A stretch of DNA of 64,000 nucleotides from Cyclospora cayetanensis (lineage: Eukaryota; Apicomplexa; Conoidasida; Eucoccidiorida; Eimeriidae), in NCBI RefSeq assembly GCF_002999335.1, contig NW_020312048.1, positions 338,588 to 402,587 on the forward strand, in the 5' to 3' direction. Positions 49,700 through 61,476 of this stretch are shown piece by piece; within the stretch, counting starts at the first letter, position 1; every line of letters begins with the position of its first letter. Both the position numbers and the translations under genes were made by a program. The notes under the pieces were generated by a model. The model was not told where the DNA came from. It saw only the letters and a list, made by a program, of their open reading frames with translations, and made no database searches.

Positions 49700-49765
49700 C
49701 CCCTCAGCAACGCGCGTGCTTTTAATGTGGGAGATTATGTCAAAATCCAAAATTGCAAGCGCATG
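49700..49765 (+). pseudogene. gag: Possible gag zinc knuckle (copy D)
   Basis: After QQRAC-F-stop-CG (49708-49731), a one-base frame change gives DY-VKIQN-C, resembling a decayed CX2CX4HX4C nucleocapsid knuckle. Upstream, 49540-49700, is Arg/Gln/Pro/Ser-rich as in gag C-termini. Support is moderate because a stop, a frameshift and the lost His must all be accepted. Confidence 0.35.
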
Positions 49766-50728
49766 CAAACGTCCAAAGAACATGTACGACATGACACAGC
49801 GCAGCGAAACATGTTGCTTGGTAAACACGCAGGGCACATCAAGCAAATGGGAAACCCCACGCAGGCTGCAGTTCATCAACAAGAAGATTTAGAGAAATAG
49901 AGCGGGGATTGGAGGCCCACCAATGTCGATTATGTATTGTGCACTAATACAAGTCTTCAGCAATTGCCAAGAGCTACTAGGGTTACCGGGCAGTGGAGGT
50001 CAAGTGGAACTGTTACCCGAGAAGATGACACTGAAGTGGAAAATGCCTGTCAACTCGTTAGTGAAGTCCCTAAGACTCTTGCTTGCCAACCGCCGGCTCG
50101 AGTCAAGGATTGGCAGAGATACGGTAGACTGTCATTTAAATCCTATTTGGGTCCTCACAGCATGGTCTGTTACCCTTATGCTGAACCTGTGTGCCATGAA
50201 ATAGCTCAATGTATGCCATGGGTTACCCAGTGGAAGGCAAGCATGCGGCCATAGCTGCACGCTGTGGAGTTCAGTGTGCCAGTAAACGGTAGGCGCAAAC
50301 AAGTTCCTCAGCAACACTCACTTCATCGATGGTGAGCAAGGTAGAGTCGGTACCCCAAGAATGCTAGGCAGAGTATTCCTGAGGGTGGCTTAGCAGTCCA
50401 GTACCAGAAGACGGTACCCACCATGCAACCAGTTTTAGTGGCTTTACTGGATCCTTAAAAGCGCAGGCGCTTAAGCTGTTTGCCGATGTGTAGTGGAATT
50501 GGGGAAATATCAAGGGGGATCTCTCGGATCTGATATATTGTGACGAACTGGAAGACCACCTGTGGGTCTTGCAATGCCCCGTATCGGGCTAGTCCCTGAA
50601 GTAGCGCCAAGCGGTCTTTTACGGTACCGCAAGCCTCCACACATGAAGAAAAACAATGACACACAGACGGAAGATGTGTTGAAGAGCAAAAGCAGGACGC
50701 AGCCAGTACCTTAGAGTTTGATCTAAAG

Positions 50729-51310
50729 TTGGTGTCGGTAAAAGAGAGTGGCGAATGTGCGTTAGCTTGGGCCACCACCCAAGATTACTGGGAAGTGGAG
50801 GTTTCGGCGTTTTCTGGCAAGTTACTCGACATACCACATGCAACAACACTGTACACGATATTTGTTGCCTTAAAAGTCGCTTTTTTAGAAATTCCCATTC
50901 ACTTTGGTGACGCACAAAATGGCATTCCACACTGTCATCTGCAAGCTCAAGTTTACCTCTAGGCTATTTGCACTTGTCAAGGCCAATGCTGAAATTCTAC
51001 GGTAGATTACTCGGAAATTTAATGAGCCTATCAAGTTCTGCTTGGCTTTATTACATGGATGGTGCCTCGGAAATCTGGTAACACGCTCAAGGGCACCAGC
51101 ACCTATGGCATGCGCTGCAGCTGTTGCGCGCCAAGCAGTGGTATGTGAAGGCATGCAAGTATTAGCTTTCATGATGATTCTTTTTGATCCTAATTCCCGT
51201 GATTTCAGGCCAGATTCAGCAAAGATTGTAGGTACCAAGAGTTGGCCTTCACCTTTACTCATCTGCAAGTTTGCTAGAAGGCTATGTGAGCTTGAATCTT
51301 ATCCCTGAGA
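50729..51310 (+). pseudogene. pol: Reverse transcriptase remnant (copy D)
   Basis: Finger/palm segment TLYTIFVALKVAFLEIPIHF then GDAQNGIPHCHL (50848-50945) follows the Ty3/gypsy pattern (Y--F--L------QIPI---D--KTAF-C-LG). The catalytic box reads YYMDGA (51049-51066) instead of Y-DD, so the second catalytic Asp is Gly. The usual HLWHALQLLRAKQWYVKA thumb start follows, then FRPDSAKI--TKSWP-P-L (51210-51255). Three frames are used. Confidence 0.8.
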
Positions 51311-51459
51311 TTTCATTCTGGATTTGTTTGGATCATAGATCCTATTATTGATGCACCCAAAAGAACTCAATGTATAACCTGCACAGAGGAGGCCGGTGCC
51401 GCAGCGAGCACGGTTTTTGGCCGCCATTCAACATCTGTGATACTTGTGCCGCCTTCGTA

Positions 51460-51730
51460 TAACCGGCTAATGGCTAGTGCTAGCGGCGCAGCGGTGGGTG
51501 CTTTGCTCTCTCAATAGTTTACATTTTCTTGAAAACACCAAATCACTGCTTGTTATTCTCATCGCTTTACCAACAACGAGGAGCGGTTTCTCGTGGGGGA
51601 CAACAAACTCTATGCCGTGTGATGGGACACAAAAATGCTGACACTGTTGATAGGGCGCCTGTTCGTTGTCCCTAACACCCCTCTCTGGTGAACCTTGCAA
51701 AGAGTGTTCAGGAACTCGGTACTCCTTGAT
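51460..51730 (+). pseudogene. pol: RNase H remnant (copy D)
   Basis: MASASGAAVGALLSQ (51471-51515) matches the (T)DAS---VGAVLSQ start of Ty3/gypsy RNase H, with the catalytic Asp lost (Ala). It is followed in a shifted frame by RFTNNEERFLVGDNKLYAV, the Y--TE-E--Y--DREL-A- motif, and LIGRLFVV, the L-GR-FVV segment. Confidence 0.75.
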
Positions 51731-52729
51731 ATCTTTCCTAGCTTGGGTGCCTCCTGAATGGGACTTTACAGTATAGTGCACTAAGGGCATCATCAACGTG
51801 ATTACTGACTTCATCGCGCAATGCCCCAGTGCACCACTATTGTGAGGTTCAGTCGCTCTGCTACCTACTGATTCACTGTCACTATTGATATTAGATGTGT
51901 CAGATACCCTTTACACTTACGAATCCGCCGCTTTTGGTAAAATCCCGAATGGCAAACGGGTGGAGCAGTAGTGTGTTGAGGATGGCTTGCGATGGATTAA
52001 ACTGGATAGGGGCAGCTCCGTTATTCGTACAATCCGACGTCACTCCACAGTACTGTTTCAGGCCCAAAGAATATTATGCTATAGATTCATATTTAGGAAG
52101 CACCCATGCCACTGAAGGTCCCAAGGATTACCGAGGCCTTCAAGCAACATCCTTTGCAAGGTTCATCAGAGACGAGCGGTATGTCTGGGAGAGTAAAATA
52201 ACTTTCGAACCAAGCGTATGAGTTTTGTCCCTTGCTCCAGGTCTCTGAAGGCTGGGAATGTTGCTAGAGTATTCCTATTTAGTGTCTGAAGCTTCACCCA
52301 TTCTCCATGAGGGTCACTAGGAATGAGGATGCGAAGTTTGTTGGTGTGCTACCTAGCACGAGTTTCTAGCCTCTTCAATTCTATAGGTTTCTGCAGGAAT
52401 CGGAGGTGCCACAGAGCTCTAGGAATTAGACTCCCACAAAATTTTTGAAACTTCCCCATATTTTCGCAGACGCGGCGCCTGAGCAAGTGACTGGGTGCAA
52501 GCGGAGGTCCGTAGGACGCCGCAAAGGTGCTACAATGTACATAAGAACATGGGATGTCCATGTAGTAGGATGGAGTGGAGAGCCCCAGCCTTAATGGTAG
52601 ATGGAGGAGAGTTCGTGAGCTTTGCCAGGGGAGAATGAGCTAGTCTCCATGTATGGCATTCCTCGCGTTCATTCGTAACCGGCCTGCTCCAGCGAATCCG
52701 CTGCCTGAAATAGCAAGTTTACCTTTGGG

Positions 52730-53330
52730 TGCGGCTTGAGATGTTTGTGGTTATTGTTGCTATGGTGCTTTCAAATACCCAAGTTTGTGCACAGGTATCC
52801 ATCATTGTGTTGTCCTTAGTATTCGTTTGTTTTTTGGGGGGGGGTGGCGAGTCTGGAAAAGCGACTATGCTGCATGCATCAGCTGCATTGGCATGCGGAA
52901 ATTGCTCTACGAGGCGCGGAAGCATTGCTAAACTAGCGTGTTCTTTGATATCCTCCACATAACTGTTGTCTGTTTCCTCGTAGTAGGCTCACACACTTTA
53001 ACGCTCCGTCGGCATCGAGGCCTCCCTCTGCTGGGTCGAGCCCTAGTTTGTTTTGCGTTAGCGTGTCCCCTTTCCCCTGTCACTTTCACTTCGACAGCTG
53101 TTGTACACATCTGCTTTTCTATATGCATTCGCGTTTCCGCATGCATGGGGAGCGGGAAAATGGAGGGAACTCTTCCACTATTCTACATGGAATTGCTTTC
53201 TACGTACAGGCACGGAATATGTAGTGTACATTTCGAAGTGGGGGGGAAATCAGTGGCCGGCTGAGTTACACTTTAGTATTTTCTACTACTACTCGGGTTA
53301 AATCGGACTATGGATTAGTAGCGAATTGGT
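52730..53330 (+). repeat. LTR-like tail (end of copy D, start of copy E)
   Basis: Matches the copy C tail: ATGCTGCATGC (52867), GCATTGGCATG (52888), AACTAGCGTG (52931), ACGCTCCGTCGGC-TCGAGG (53001-53022) and TGGGTCGAGCCCTAGTTT (53033-53050). It contains a G-run near 52836. It is followed directly by leader-like sequence of copy E, so this may be an LTR shared by two elements or a nested insertion. Confidence 0.6.
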
Positions 53331-53334
53331 TTGC

Positions 53335-53950
53335 ATATCCGGATATCTTAATTTTTACCGTACTGTTGTCGCGAAATATGAAATGCAATGTTGTGCGCGT
53401 GTATGCTCGATGCTATGGGCATTAGCTGTGTGCGCCCAAAGTGCCCGAGGATGCGCGGAGCCGCTTCCTAGCTGTCCTTGTCCCCTTAAGTTGGGAACTC
53501 TGGGAGGCCGGACAGCAGAAGACGAGACAATTTCTTTGAGAGCACTAAAAAACGTTCCTTTTAGCATGTCTTGAATTTGGAGTTCTGTGTCTCCCTACGG
53601 GGACCTTATGTGGAGCGATACACACTTTGTACATCGATACCGTACATGGAGACGCAGGAAGCACTCCAAGGCATAATATAATTATGCCCATGGCATATAT
53701 TCTCATGCTAAATACGGACATGATCAATGTAATGGCGTAAGCGATCCACATGCGATGTTGCACCCCAGCACCTAATCATTGCTGATTTATCCCAGAAACC
53801 GCTTGCATGCTTGGGAGGGCGTTTCACCACTGGTCTTAGCATCTCCGTCTGATATCTTTGAAATAGATTCGGCGCTTTGGAAATAAGAATAGACACGTTA
53901 GCATCAGCATGCTCTCTGCAATAGCGTTTTACGTTGGCCTCGTACAAAGT
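53335..53950 (+). mobile_element. Element fragment, copy E (leader)
   Basis: Shares the GGAGGCCGGACAGCAGAAGA block (53501-53520) and TCTCCCTACGGGGACCTTATGTGG (53590-53614, compare 31591-31613, TCTCCCCACGGAGACCTCAA) with the other leaders. After about 53660 the similarity ends. A minus-strand frame (53947-53708, starting MYEANVKRYCREHADANVSI) has no stop but no known motif. It may be an inverted or unrelated piece. Confidence 0.45.
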
Positions 53951-56894
53951 AGGCTATGCTATAGCCCTTTGAGCGCTAGCGTGCATTGGACAGTGCTGCA
54001 TAAACGCGTACACTGTGCTGAGTTGCATACTCAAATAAAGTACTAGCAACCAGCAGCCGTTCACTGCGGTAGTAGGAAAAGTACGTGGCTAATGGGGTCC
54101 AGCCAGCGCAGTGGCCGGTGCTAATACTGCGGGTACCAAGCTTATTCCTTATCGCGAAAAGGTTCCCTTTTCACATATAGCCATTGTACAGTGCCGCAAT
54201 GGCTCATACAAGGAGAAAAGCGCGCGGGTATGCTGACTCTAGGAATTCCTGACGCATTCCGCCTGGAGATCACCAGGGGGCAGCGGGGATAAGCATTATT
54301 CATCTCGGCATTAGTAGTAAATATCATAATCATTGCTGGAGCACCCATTGTAAACAGTGTTAGTTAGTATTTTCAGCCATTATGCACGCTAGATCTTTTT
54401 TGGTTTGACTTTGTTAATCTACACTCTGCGGTGGTACCTACCTACGGGTACAGCGTTGTGCTGGAGGCGCTGTCTTGAGATTGGCGTCGTTTACAACTTA
54501 CAATGCTAGAAGAAATCTAGTGTATTGAACCATGCAAGGGCTACATAGGTTAACTCAAGAATATAGCCCTAGATAACGCATGCAGATGCATTCGTGCCAA
54601 AAGGCTTTCCTTATTCAACTTCGGTGCAAAGGCGACCCCTGGAGGAAATTCCTGTTAGAGCTCGCACTCTGGACACACTAATAAGTATTTTAGGCGTCAT
54701 GTTTAGCTATTTTCGCCCCTGTACTCTCTAAGCCTCAGAGTTGTCTAGTTCAACCTAGAAATATTGTCCATAGTGCGCACTAGCATATATAATCCCAGTA
54801 CACACCGAAATAGCACAAAAGTCTTGTGCTTGGCATGTCGGCACTAAGTAAGAAGATATCGCAATAAAGTTATGGTGCTTTTGTTCGCTTTGAATGGGCT
54901 TCAGTCTGTTTTTAAGCCGGCTGGTTCCGTGCTTGCCGGAAATTGCTCGGCATAATGCCTAACGAGCTCAGCTCGCTAGTTGCATTACTATCGATCCTCC
55001 TTTACGGCTCCTGATGAACAACCATTAATCTCCAAGCTCTAAGTTATTGTCAACCGGTGGATCTCCCTGGTCACAAGATTACTCAGGCTAGACGCATCGT
55101 AAGAGCAATTCCCTTTCTGTTTGCTGCCTGTCTTCTTTTCGCTACTCAAAATGCTGCATATATAAATTTCTGTGATAAGGGGTGAAGCCTGGAAATTGTT
55201 TTATTAATGCGTACAAGTCTGTGGCGCACCTAAAACTCGTTCTTTCTGCATTCTTCTGGTATCTTGGCCTGGAGTTACGGCAAAAAAAAAAAAATTCAAA
55301 ATAGGGTATATGTACCTTAAACCCTAGGCTATCTTGTTTTTATGCACTTTGTCTGCATGACAGACCAGCTGCGCCTCCTAGTCTTCCTCACTCCATGCGT
55401 CGTCTCAAGCACAAGTGCACATTGCAAACTCTTTGAAGGACGCCAACCTCATTCACGGACAAGCTACCCACGACCCTGTAGACTTCCGTAGAAAGCGATT
55501 TCGTCGAGGGAAAGAAGTCTTTAGGTGAATCGGATGTCTTGAACAATTTCGGTACGTATGGGAGGAGCGATGTGCCGATGCACTTTGCAACTTTGCTCCT
55601 TGCATTCGTTGGCCTCGAAAATTCGTTTGTTTCCCACCAACCAGATTTAGCGCAAGACTATGGCTCCAAATAGTTAGGCACTGCAATTTTACTACTCGAA
55701 GCCTTCACCTGCAAGAAAATCCTCGATTGACATGCTGGTAACCATTCGTGTCCAGCTGATGAGAGCTCTCTTTTGTGCACTAATACGTGTCGTTGCGACA
55801 AACTGCCCCATACATTGACTAATCTATGATTCAAAACGTCTATCGTTCGCCCTGCAGTGTACGCTGCTAATTTGCTCGTGAATGCCCCAGAGCCTGTGCC
55901 TGCCGGCACACAAGTAGTCCATGGAAAATTCGAATGGCTACAAAAAGGCGTCTAGAGCTATTCATGGCGTGGCAATCCGTTGGACACGTTGGAGACAAGA
56001 GATGATCGGTATTCAGCGACAATTTAAAGGAATGCTAATGCTGTTGCTGTCCGCCCATGCCTCGACACCTCTCAGTCACAAGACTCCCACAGGGATATAT
56101 GTTTCACCTTAGCTCCTAAATGGACCCCACGACAAAGTTAGAAAGAAGCTCAAGTCCCCGAATACTACACACTGTTGCCTGCTATCTCCATCTCACATGC
56201 AGCCTGAAGAGGGCCTGGATAATAATAGTCTGGCCTGCACCCGCCAATCGACAGTATCTCAACTGCCACGTCCTTTCATTGCTTTTGCAAATCAAGCTAG
56301 TACATTTTTGTAACCTCTTGCTTCGCGCTCTTACGATTTCGAAGACTCGTGCTTCCTACGACGTTTGTTGTTGTACTTTTAAAGACCCACGTTGAATCAC
56401 GCAAAAGCGCTGGCATAATGCTAGGTCCCTAGCTATACTAGTAGTATCGGACGTGCTGGAACCTGGCTAGAGTGCGAGTTTCTTATGCATCAAGATACCA
56501 CCAAATCTGCCACCTAAAGGAGAAAATGCAAGTTAGCTACAACGTCGTCGACAGATCCAGTGAACCCAAAGGCACCATCATGCACTTGTTTCAACCCACT
56601 TCGCCACAGCCTCTGGTTGACTCCCAGCAGCTGGTGGCTGTAGGAAACAGTAACGAAGTGATGCCGCAAAAGGAATATCACACAAGCAATGCTAGTTAAG
56701 GCATTAAAGTGCTCCATACTCCCTATTGGACGGTTGTAGGATATCTGACCCTAATAGTTCATTTTCTTTGTACCAGGCTTCGCCAGTCTGCTGTAACTTC
56801 GATGAAGTTCGCGTTTTGCATTCCTCTCCGGCTGCGAAAAGGGGATAAAAGCGAACAGAACAGGATGGGATACTAAAACCTCCATGTTTGCACA
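53951..56894. other. Gene-poor stretch, 2.9 kb
   Basis: Only frames under 95 codons, on both strands, with no motif or splice pattern. It includes an A-run at 55279-55292. The right end contains the 3' flank of the FNBP4-like gene. Probably decayed repeats. Confidence 0.35.
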
Positions 56895-59800
56895 CTAATC
56901 CAAGCACGGTTCTGCGGCATCGCATACTTCGCTGGATTGTGCAGGCCAACTAGCCAACCATATGCTGGCGTCCTGCGCTACCATACAATTGCAGATGTAA
57001 CGAGCATTCGAGGCTCTACAGTGCAGGAACACAAAGATAACAAAAGTAACATACCTAGCCATTTCTCTTTCCTTCCACTCGTCAAGTTTTTTCTGCTTCA
57101 GACGTTCTTTCCGCTGCTCGTAGTCCTGCGCACATGACATATTGATTACGCGAGCGAATGTGGGCAAGCCCAGCATGGGTGAACAGGCTACCAGATATAG
57201 CTCATTGCTGTCTCAAACTTTCAGCACTAACCTCTTCCTCTGATTCCTCGTCCTTTTCCCTGCTTTTCTGCCATTTTTCAACGAGCTGCATGCGTTTCCG
57301 CACTAATGGGTTAGATGAGCTCATTTTTTTTGCACCCGAGCCGCTAATGGTGCGCTTTGCAGCCAGTCCAGTCAAACCAGGTGCTTGGACTCCATCGCGT
57401 GGCACTGCAGAAGCCGCCACCGGGAAATCTGCGTAACATAAGAATGAGCCATTGATCGTACGAATGCATGCGATGCCATCCAGAACAGGCAGTGCGATAA
57501 TTGAGACAAAAACAGTCGATCAACATAGGCTACAGAAGTGCGGCTCCGCGTTATTATCTTGCGGCGCTCCAGAAACTGCAGAGATACCTGACCCTGCACT
57601 ACATCATGAACCTGCCCAAACACTCCTAGAGCATGCGACACAGCTGTGGCGCGTCACCGGGCGGTGACGCGCCTGAAAGGGTAACAGCCCCTTTGCGGGC
57701 CGCTAGCCTTGGATTGATATGTGCAGCCACTGCTGGAGCGAACGGCCTTGTTGGCTGGTTAACCAGCAGGAGCCCATCCATTGCGCAGGCTTCAGTGCAT
57801 AGATATGTTGTGACTATGCGGCTTCTTCGAAGGTGCATACTCCAGAGAGCAATGTGGAGGCACACCGTGCCCACAGGTGGCAATGCTACCCAGGAGACGC
57901 CACTACTATGCTGGAAAATGCGCAGAATGGAGCTAAATCACAAACGATCTAGCAGTGTCTGGTTGGCAGCAGCCCAATGGGACGGCAAAACTGCAGCGTT
58001 CCCAGGCGTCAACACGGACAGCGCAGCACACACGAACAAAAACTGCTACCGTGGGGAGGACCACGGCTAGGCAGAGACCCATCCAGAGGCCTTCGACCGT
58101 ATGCAAATCACGCGAAACAACCAGCGACATACCTGCTGCTGGTGTCGCCCCCCCTTGTGTGACATCTGCTGTTGCAGGGGGTGCATCATCGGGAAGCGTC
58201 GGTGGGGGTCCTGCAGGGGTAGGAGGGGAAACACAGGCTGCCGGCGAGTCTTCAATGGGGTTACTGCAAACTTTTAACACAGCCTCTGCATCCGACAAAG
58301 TATTGGAAATCCGTCCGCTACCGCCGCGCTCCAACGAAGACACCGCAGTTGCAGCAGCCAAGCAGTTCCGTGGCGTGGCCTTTGTCGCTGGACTGGCTGA
58401 CGCAGCGGCTGCAGCGGCGGAATATGGGAAAACCGACGCTAATTCTTGCTGCCGACCCTGTGCCTCTACGTCTTGTGATAGATGTTTCTGCATTTTGCAT
58501 AAGAGACGCTCCGAAGATATAACAAATTCGAAGCTTTATCCATGGCCTGCCGACCCACCAAAAGTACAAGAGAGGCGCTGCTTGCTCTACAGCGGAGCAC
58601 GGAACGGAGACCTGACCTACCTGAAATTCCTGTTGCATTTTATCTAGCCTCAGAAGGAAAAAGGATCCACTGAGCCCTCCATCTATCCAGTCGTCCTGAA
58701 CAGGGAAGCCTCAAACGCATAATCATAAGGAAGTACTGAGAAGTGACCCAGTGCAGTTGCAAGACCACAAATGCGCGTATGTGAGAGCGGGTCGCCACGG
58801 CACCAACAACTATTGCGCATACTATAACAACGGCACCATGACGTACCAGGCGAGCCTTCAAAGCGGCTAGCATAGTGGAGGCCCATTCCTTTTCCACCTT
58901 TCCAAGGCGCCGCGCAAGTGAAGAAGCAAGCGAGCGAACCTAAAGGAACCAGAATGCACAAGGAACGGGATATTCTATGAGAAAAAATAAATGATGTACG
59001 CTGAACCACGCCAGAATGCCCTAACAAGATCATGCATAGTGTGAGTTACCTTGGCTTGCTCGTGCTGTGTTCCTCTTGATTCTGCAACGCGCTGCCTGCA
59101 TGTTGCGCACTGAGTAGGGCTAGGCTGCTGGTCTTGTTGAAGCTGGAGATCAATGAGTTCCTTCAGAAGCTCGTCATCCGAACCACTAGCTTTCGCTTCA
59201 CATGAGCGCTTCTGTCGCTGCTGCTCGCGCTGCTGCTCTCGCTGACGCTTCAATGAACGAAAGCGCTGCAGCCGCAGACTGACGTGGGCTTCTTCAGCGG
59301 ATTGTGCTGGGTGGGCAGACTTTGAGCATTCGTACACTGCGTCCAACTCTTCTTCAATGAAATCTAACTGTAACATGAGCTGCTGCACCTTTTCCGAGCA
59401 AGTCGGCAGATCTTGTGTCATTCTAAAATTGGAGGATGCCCACTGCCATAGGTCGTGTTGCGCTTGCTCTTGCTGCTGCGTCCCTACAAACGTCGAACCA
59501 CTGCCTACTGAAACGCTGGGCAACTCCCATGTAACCTCATCAGTGACTACATTCCAGTAATACGTTTTACCAGAGGCGGCGTCTAGCACCGCCTGCCATA
59601 CTACCTCCTGCTCTGACTGTTGGGAGGTCTCGCGGTCGTTGGGATTGTCATGCAGGCTTTCAAGCACCGGTTGACTTGACTTTTCTGACTGATCCTTGCC
59701 TGATTGGGTGTCATGCCCTTCAAATTCATCAGACTGCCCATCTTCCGTAGCTGAATCTGCTTCAACTACTCCATGGCTATCAAGCTGTTGTATCTCTTTC

Positions 59801-60665
59801 ATGAAAAGCATGAATTCATCATCGACATTCCCACGATTACTTGTACCCGACTGGGCATTTTCACTTTGCTCTTGCTTTCCCTTTTGTTGCTCCGTCAAAG
59901 CCGTCGCATGGCCACTACTATTATCTGTAGAGTGGGCAGACGAGGGGGGGGCAACTGAAACTGCTTGTTTATCAGTAATTGGTGTCTGAGCCGGCGTCGA
60001 AATCTGGTTACGAGTAGCTTTGCTGCTACTCCCTGCAAATTTATCACAAACCAAAAGTAAACGCATTCGACCAGACCATAAACTAACCAACAACGAGGAC
60101 GCTAGAACAATGGATATGTAGACGTCACCAGCGGACACTGAATCTGGCAGGGCAATGTGATTTTACGTTTCATTCGAAGCTGCCGTGGCAAGAAAGAAGG
60201 CGGAGGCATGTCCGAAGACGATTGTTTCGTTGCTGAAGCTTGGTTATCCTCTGAGGATGGTGTACTCTGCAGCTCTCCTGCGTCGGTTGCTGCCAAGGCT
60301 GCAGCTGAAGCTGCGGCAGCGATGGAGTCAGCAGATATTTCCGGTACGTCCTCATCTCTTGCACCATCATGATCTTGTGACTCTGATCGTGATCCTGGGT
60401 CTACACTACCAGAGTATGTAGCCAAAACAGATTCACTGGCCGGTATCATTTTGGGTGCAGACGAGACGCCTTCAGTATGCAGAGGATCTGCGAAGGCAGA
60501 AACAAGCGGCTTTGATGCCCTCCGGACCCAAGAATTCACTAAAGATACATGACATTCTTCATCTTTCCCATCGTGAAGCTTGGGCTGCCACTCCTCTAAA
60601 TTCTCCTCCGACTGGTGGTGAGTGACACAATTTGCTTGCTCCGTTGTGCCCTCAGACCCCGTCAT
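56895..60665 (-). CDS. FNBP4-like WW-domain protein, seven exons
   Basis: Exons 60665-60167, 60032-59050, 58487-58133, 57789-57658 (weakest), 57428-57232, 57125-57055 and 57015-56895; the phases agree, giving 785 residues. A WW domain at ~residues 300-330 reads VWQAVLDAASGKTYYWN then TDEVTWELP, very close to the first WW domain of formin-binding protein 4, which binds Pro-rich ligands and is linked to splicing/transcription factors. A Gln/Arg-rich helix follows, then Ala- and Pro-rich stretches (PPTPAGPPPTLPDD). Near the C-terminus, VRKRMQLVEKWQKSRE and EQRKERLKQKKLDEWKERE (~680-745) match the charged VEKW---/--EW C-terminal module of FNBP4 and its plant relatives. I see no second WW domain. 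Start at 60665 (MTGSEGTTEQ); an upstream hydrophobic extension is less likely. Probably nuclear. Family assignment is good; the precise exon 4 is uncertain. Confidence 0.75.
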
Positions 60666-61476
60666 GAGAGCCGTCCTCCGAAGTAAGAGGCAAGCAACTT
60701 TAAAAAATAGGCACAATCTGAGCTGTATCTCTACGCAAATTTCCTGACGATAATGTTTGTATGCGCAAAAGGCCGGGGACTCACGTCGCTGGCGTTGATA
60801 CTGCAGGAGAGGTATTACAGCCGAAACTGTGGACCTTCTCCAGTAGATGCTGCTGTCGGCGAGTCTTTGATAACACGTTTAGAGGTTATCTGGTGCCAAC
60901 TGCAATGAATGCACTCAGTGGATGAGCCCAGACGCAACAAGAAGGCATAACGCGCGGAGATTTTGCTGGCAGCCAAGAACACACGAGCTCACAACAGGGC
61001 AAGCACTAGGAGCAATAATAACGAAATAACAAAATTAAAAGGTTTTCTCACATCCAGCAATCTCTGGACTGCCACAAATAGCCCATGACACGGGAGGGTA
61101 CCACATTTGATGTACTCACCTGGATGCATGGGGCTTCTTCAAAGCCCCTTTGGGCAGTGCGAATATATCTTTGAATATCTCCTCAATGCAAATTGTGTCA
61201 TCTACATGAGACAAATTTATTACTTGCTGTGTAGGCCGTGGAGAGCTGTGCTTAGTTTTCAGGCGTTGATTTCTCACAGGGGTGGATGAAAATATTCAAC
61301 ATTGAATTACTTGCACCCAGGGAACTGCGACATAGAGCGGCCAACATCTCCTCTTCCTCTTTAATAGACTATTCGACGCGACAGTACAAGGTGCCGGACG
61401 TTTCAGGCGCTCGCCAGTCCCTTCCTGTGGTTCTACCTCGCTGCAAAATCTATGGGATTGTGCCTCCCTCAGCAGC
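60666..61476. promoter_or_regulatory. Divergent intergenic (probable promoter) region
   Basis: 810 bases between the FNBP4-like start (- 60665) and the next gene (+ 61477). The right part (61107-61476) contains plus-strand frames without motifs that could hold an upstream exon, including an AG at 61473. No defined element was recognised. Confidence 0.35.

Larger units (their letters stand above)
48700..53330 (+). mobile_element. Decayed Ty3/gypsy retrotransposon, copy D
   Basis: About 4.6 kb with a gag motif (48785-48850), CCHC-like zinc-knuckle remnant (49717-49760), reverse transcriptase (50729-51310), RNase H (51460-51730), a poorly conserved stretch where integrase is expected (51730-52700) and an LTR-like tail (52730-53330). 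The order fits Ty3/gypsy. Stops break every domain. I could not find convincing integrase or chromodomain motifs in this copy, so that part is more degraded than in B and C. Confidence 0.7.

Noticed and set aside
53708..53947. Minus-strand 79-codon gene in copy E
   Set aside because: Open frame without motif or neighbours; kept only as a note because an inverted gag piece cannot be excluded.
59357..60421. Plus-strand frames opposite the FNBP4-like gene
   Set aside because: Antisense shadows; Ser/Cys-rich composition results from reading Glu/Gln-rich codons backwards.
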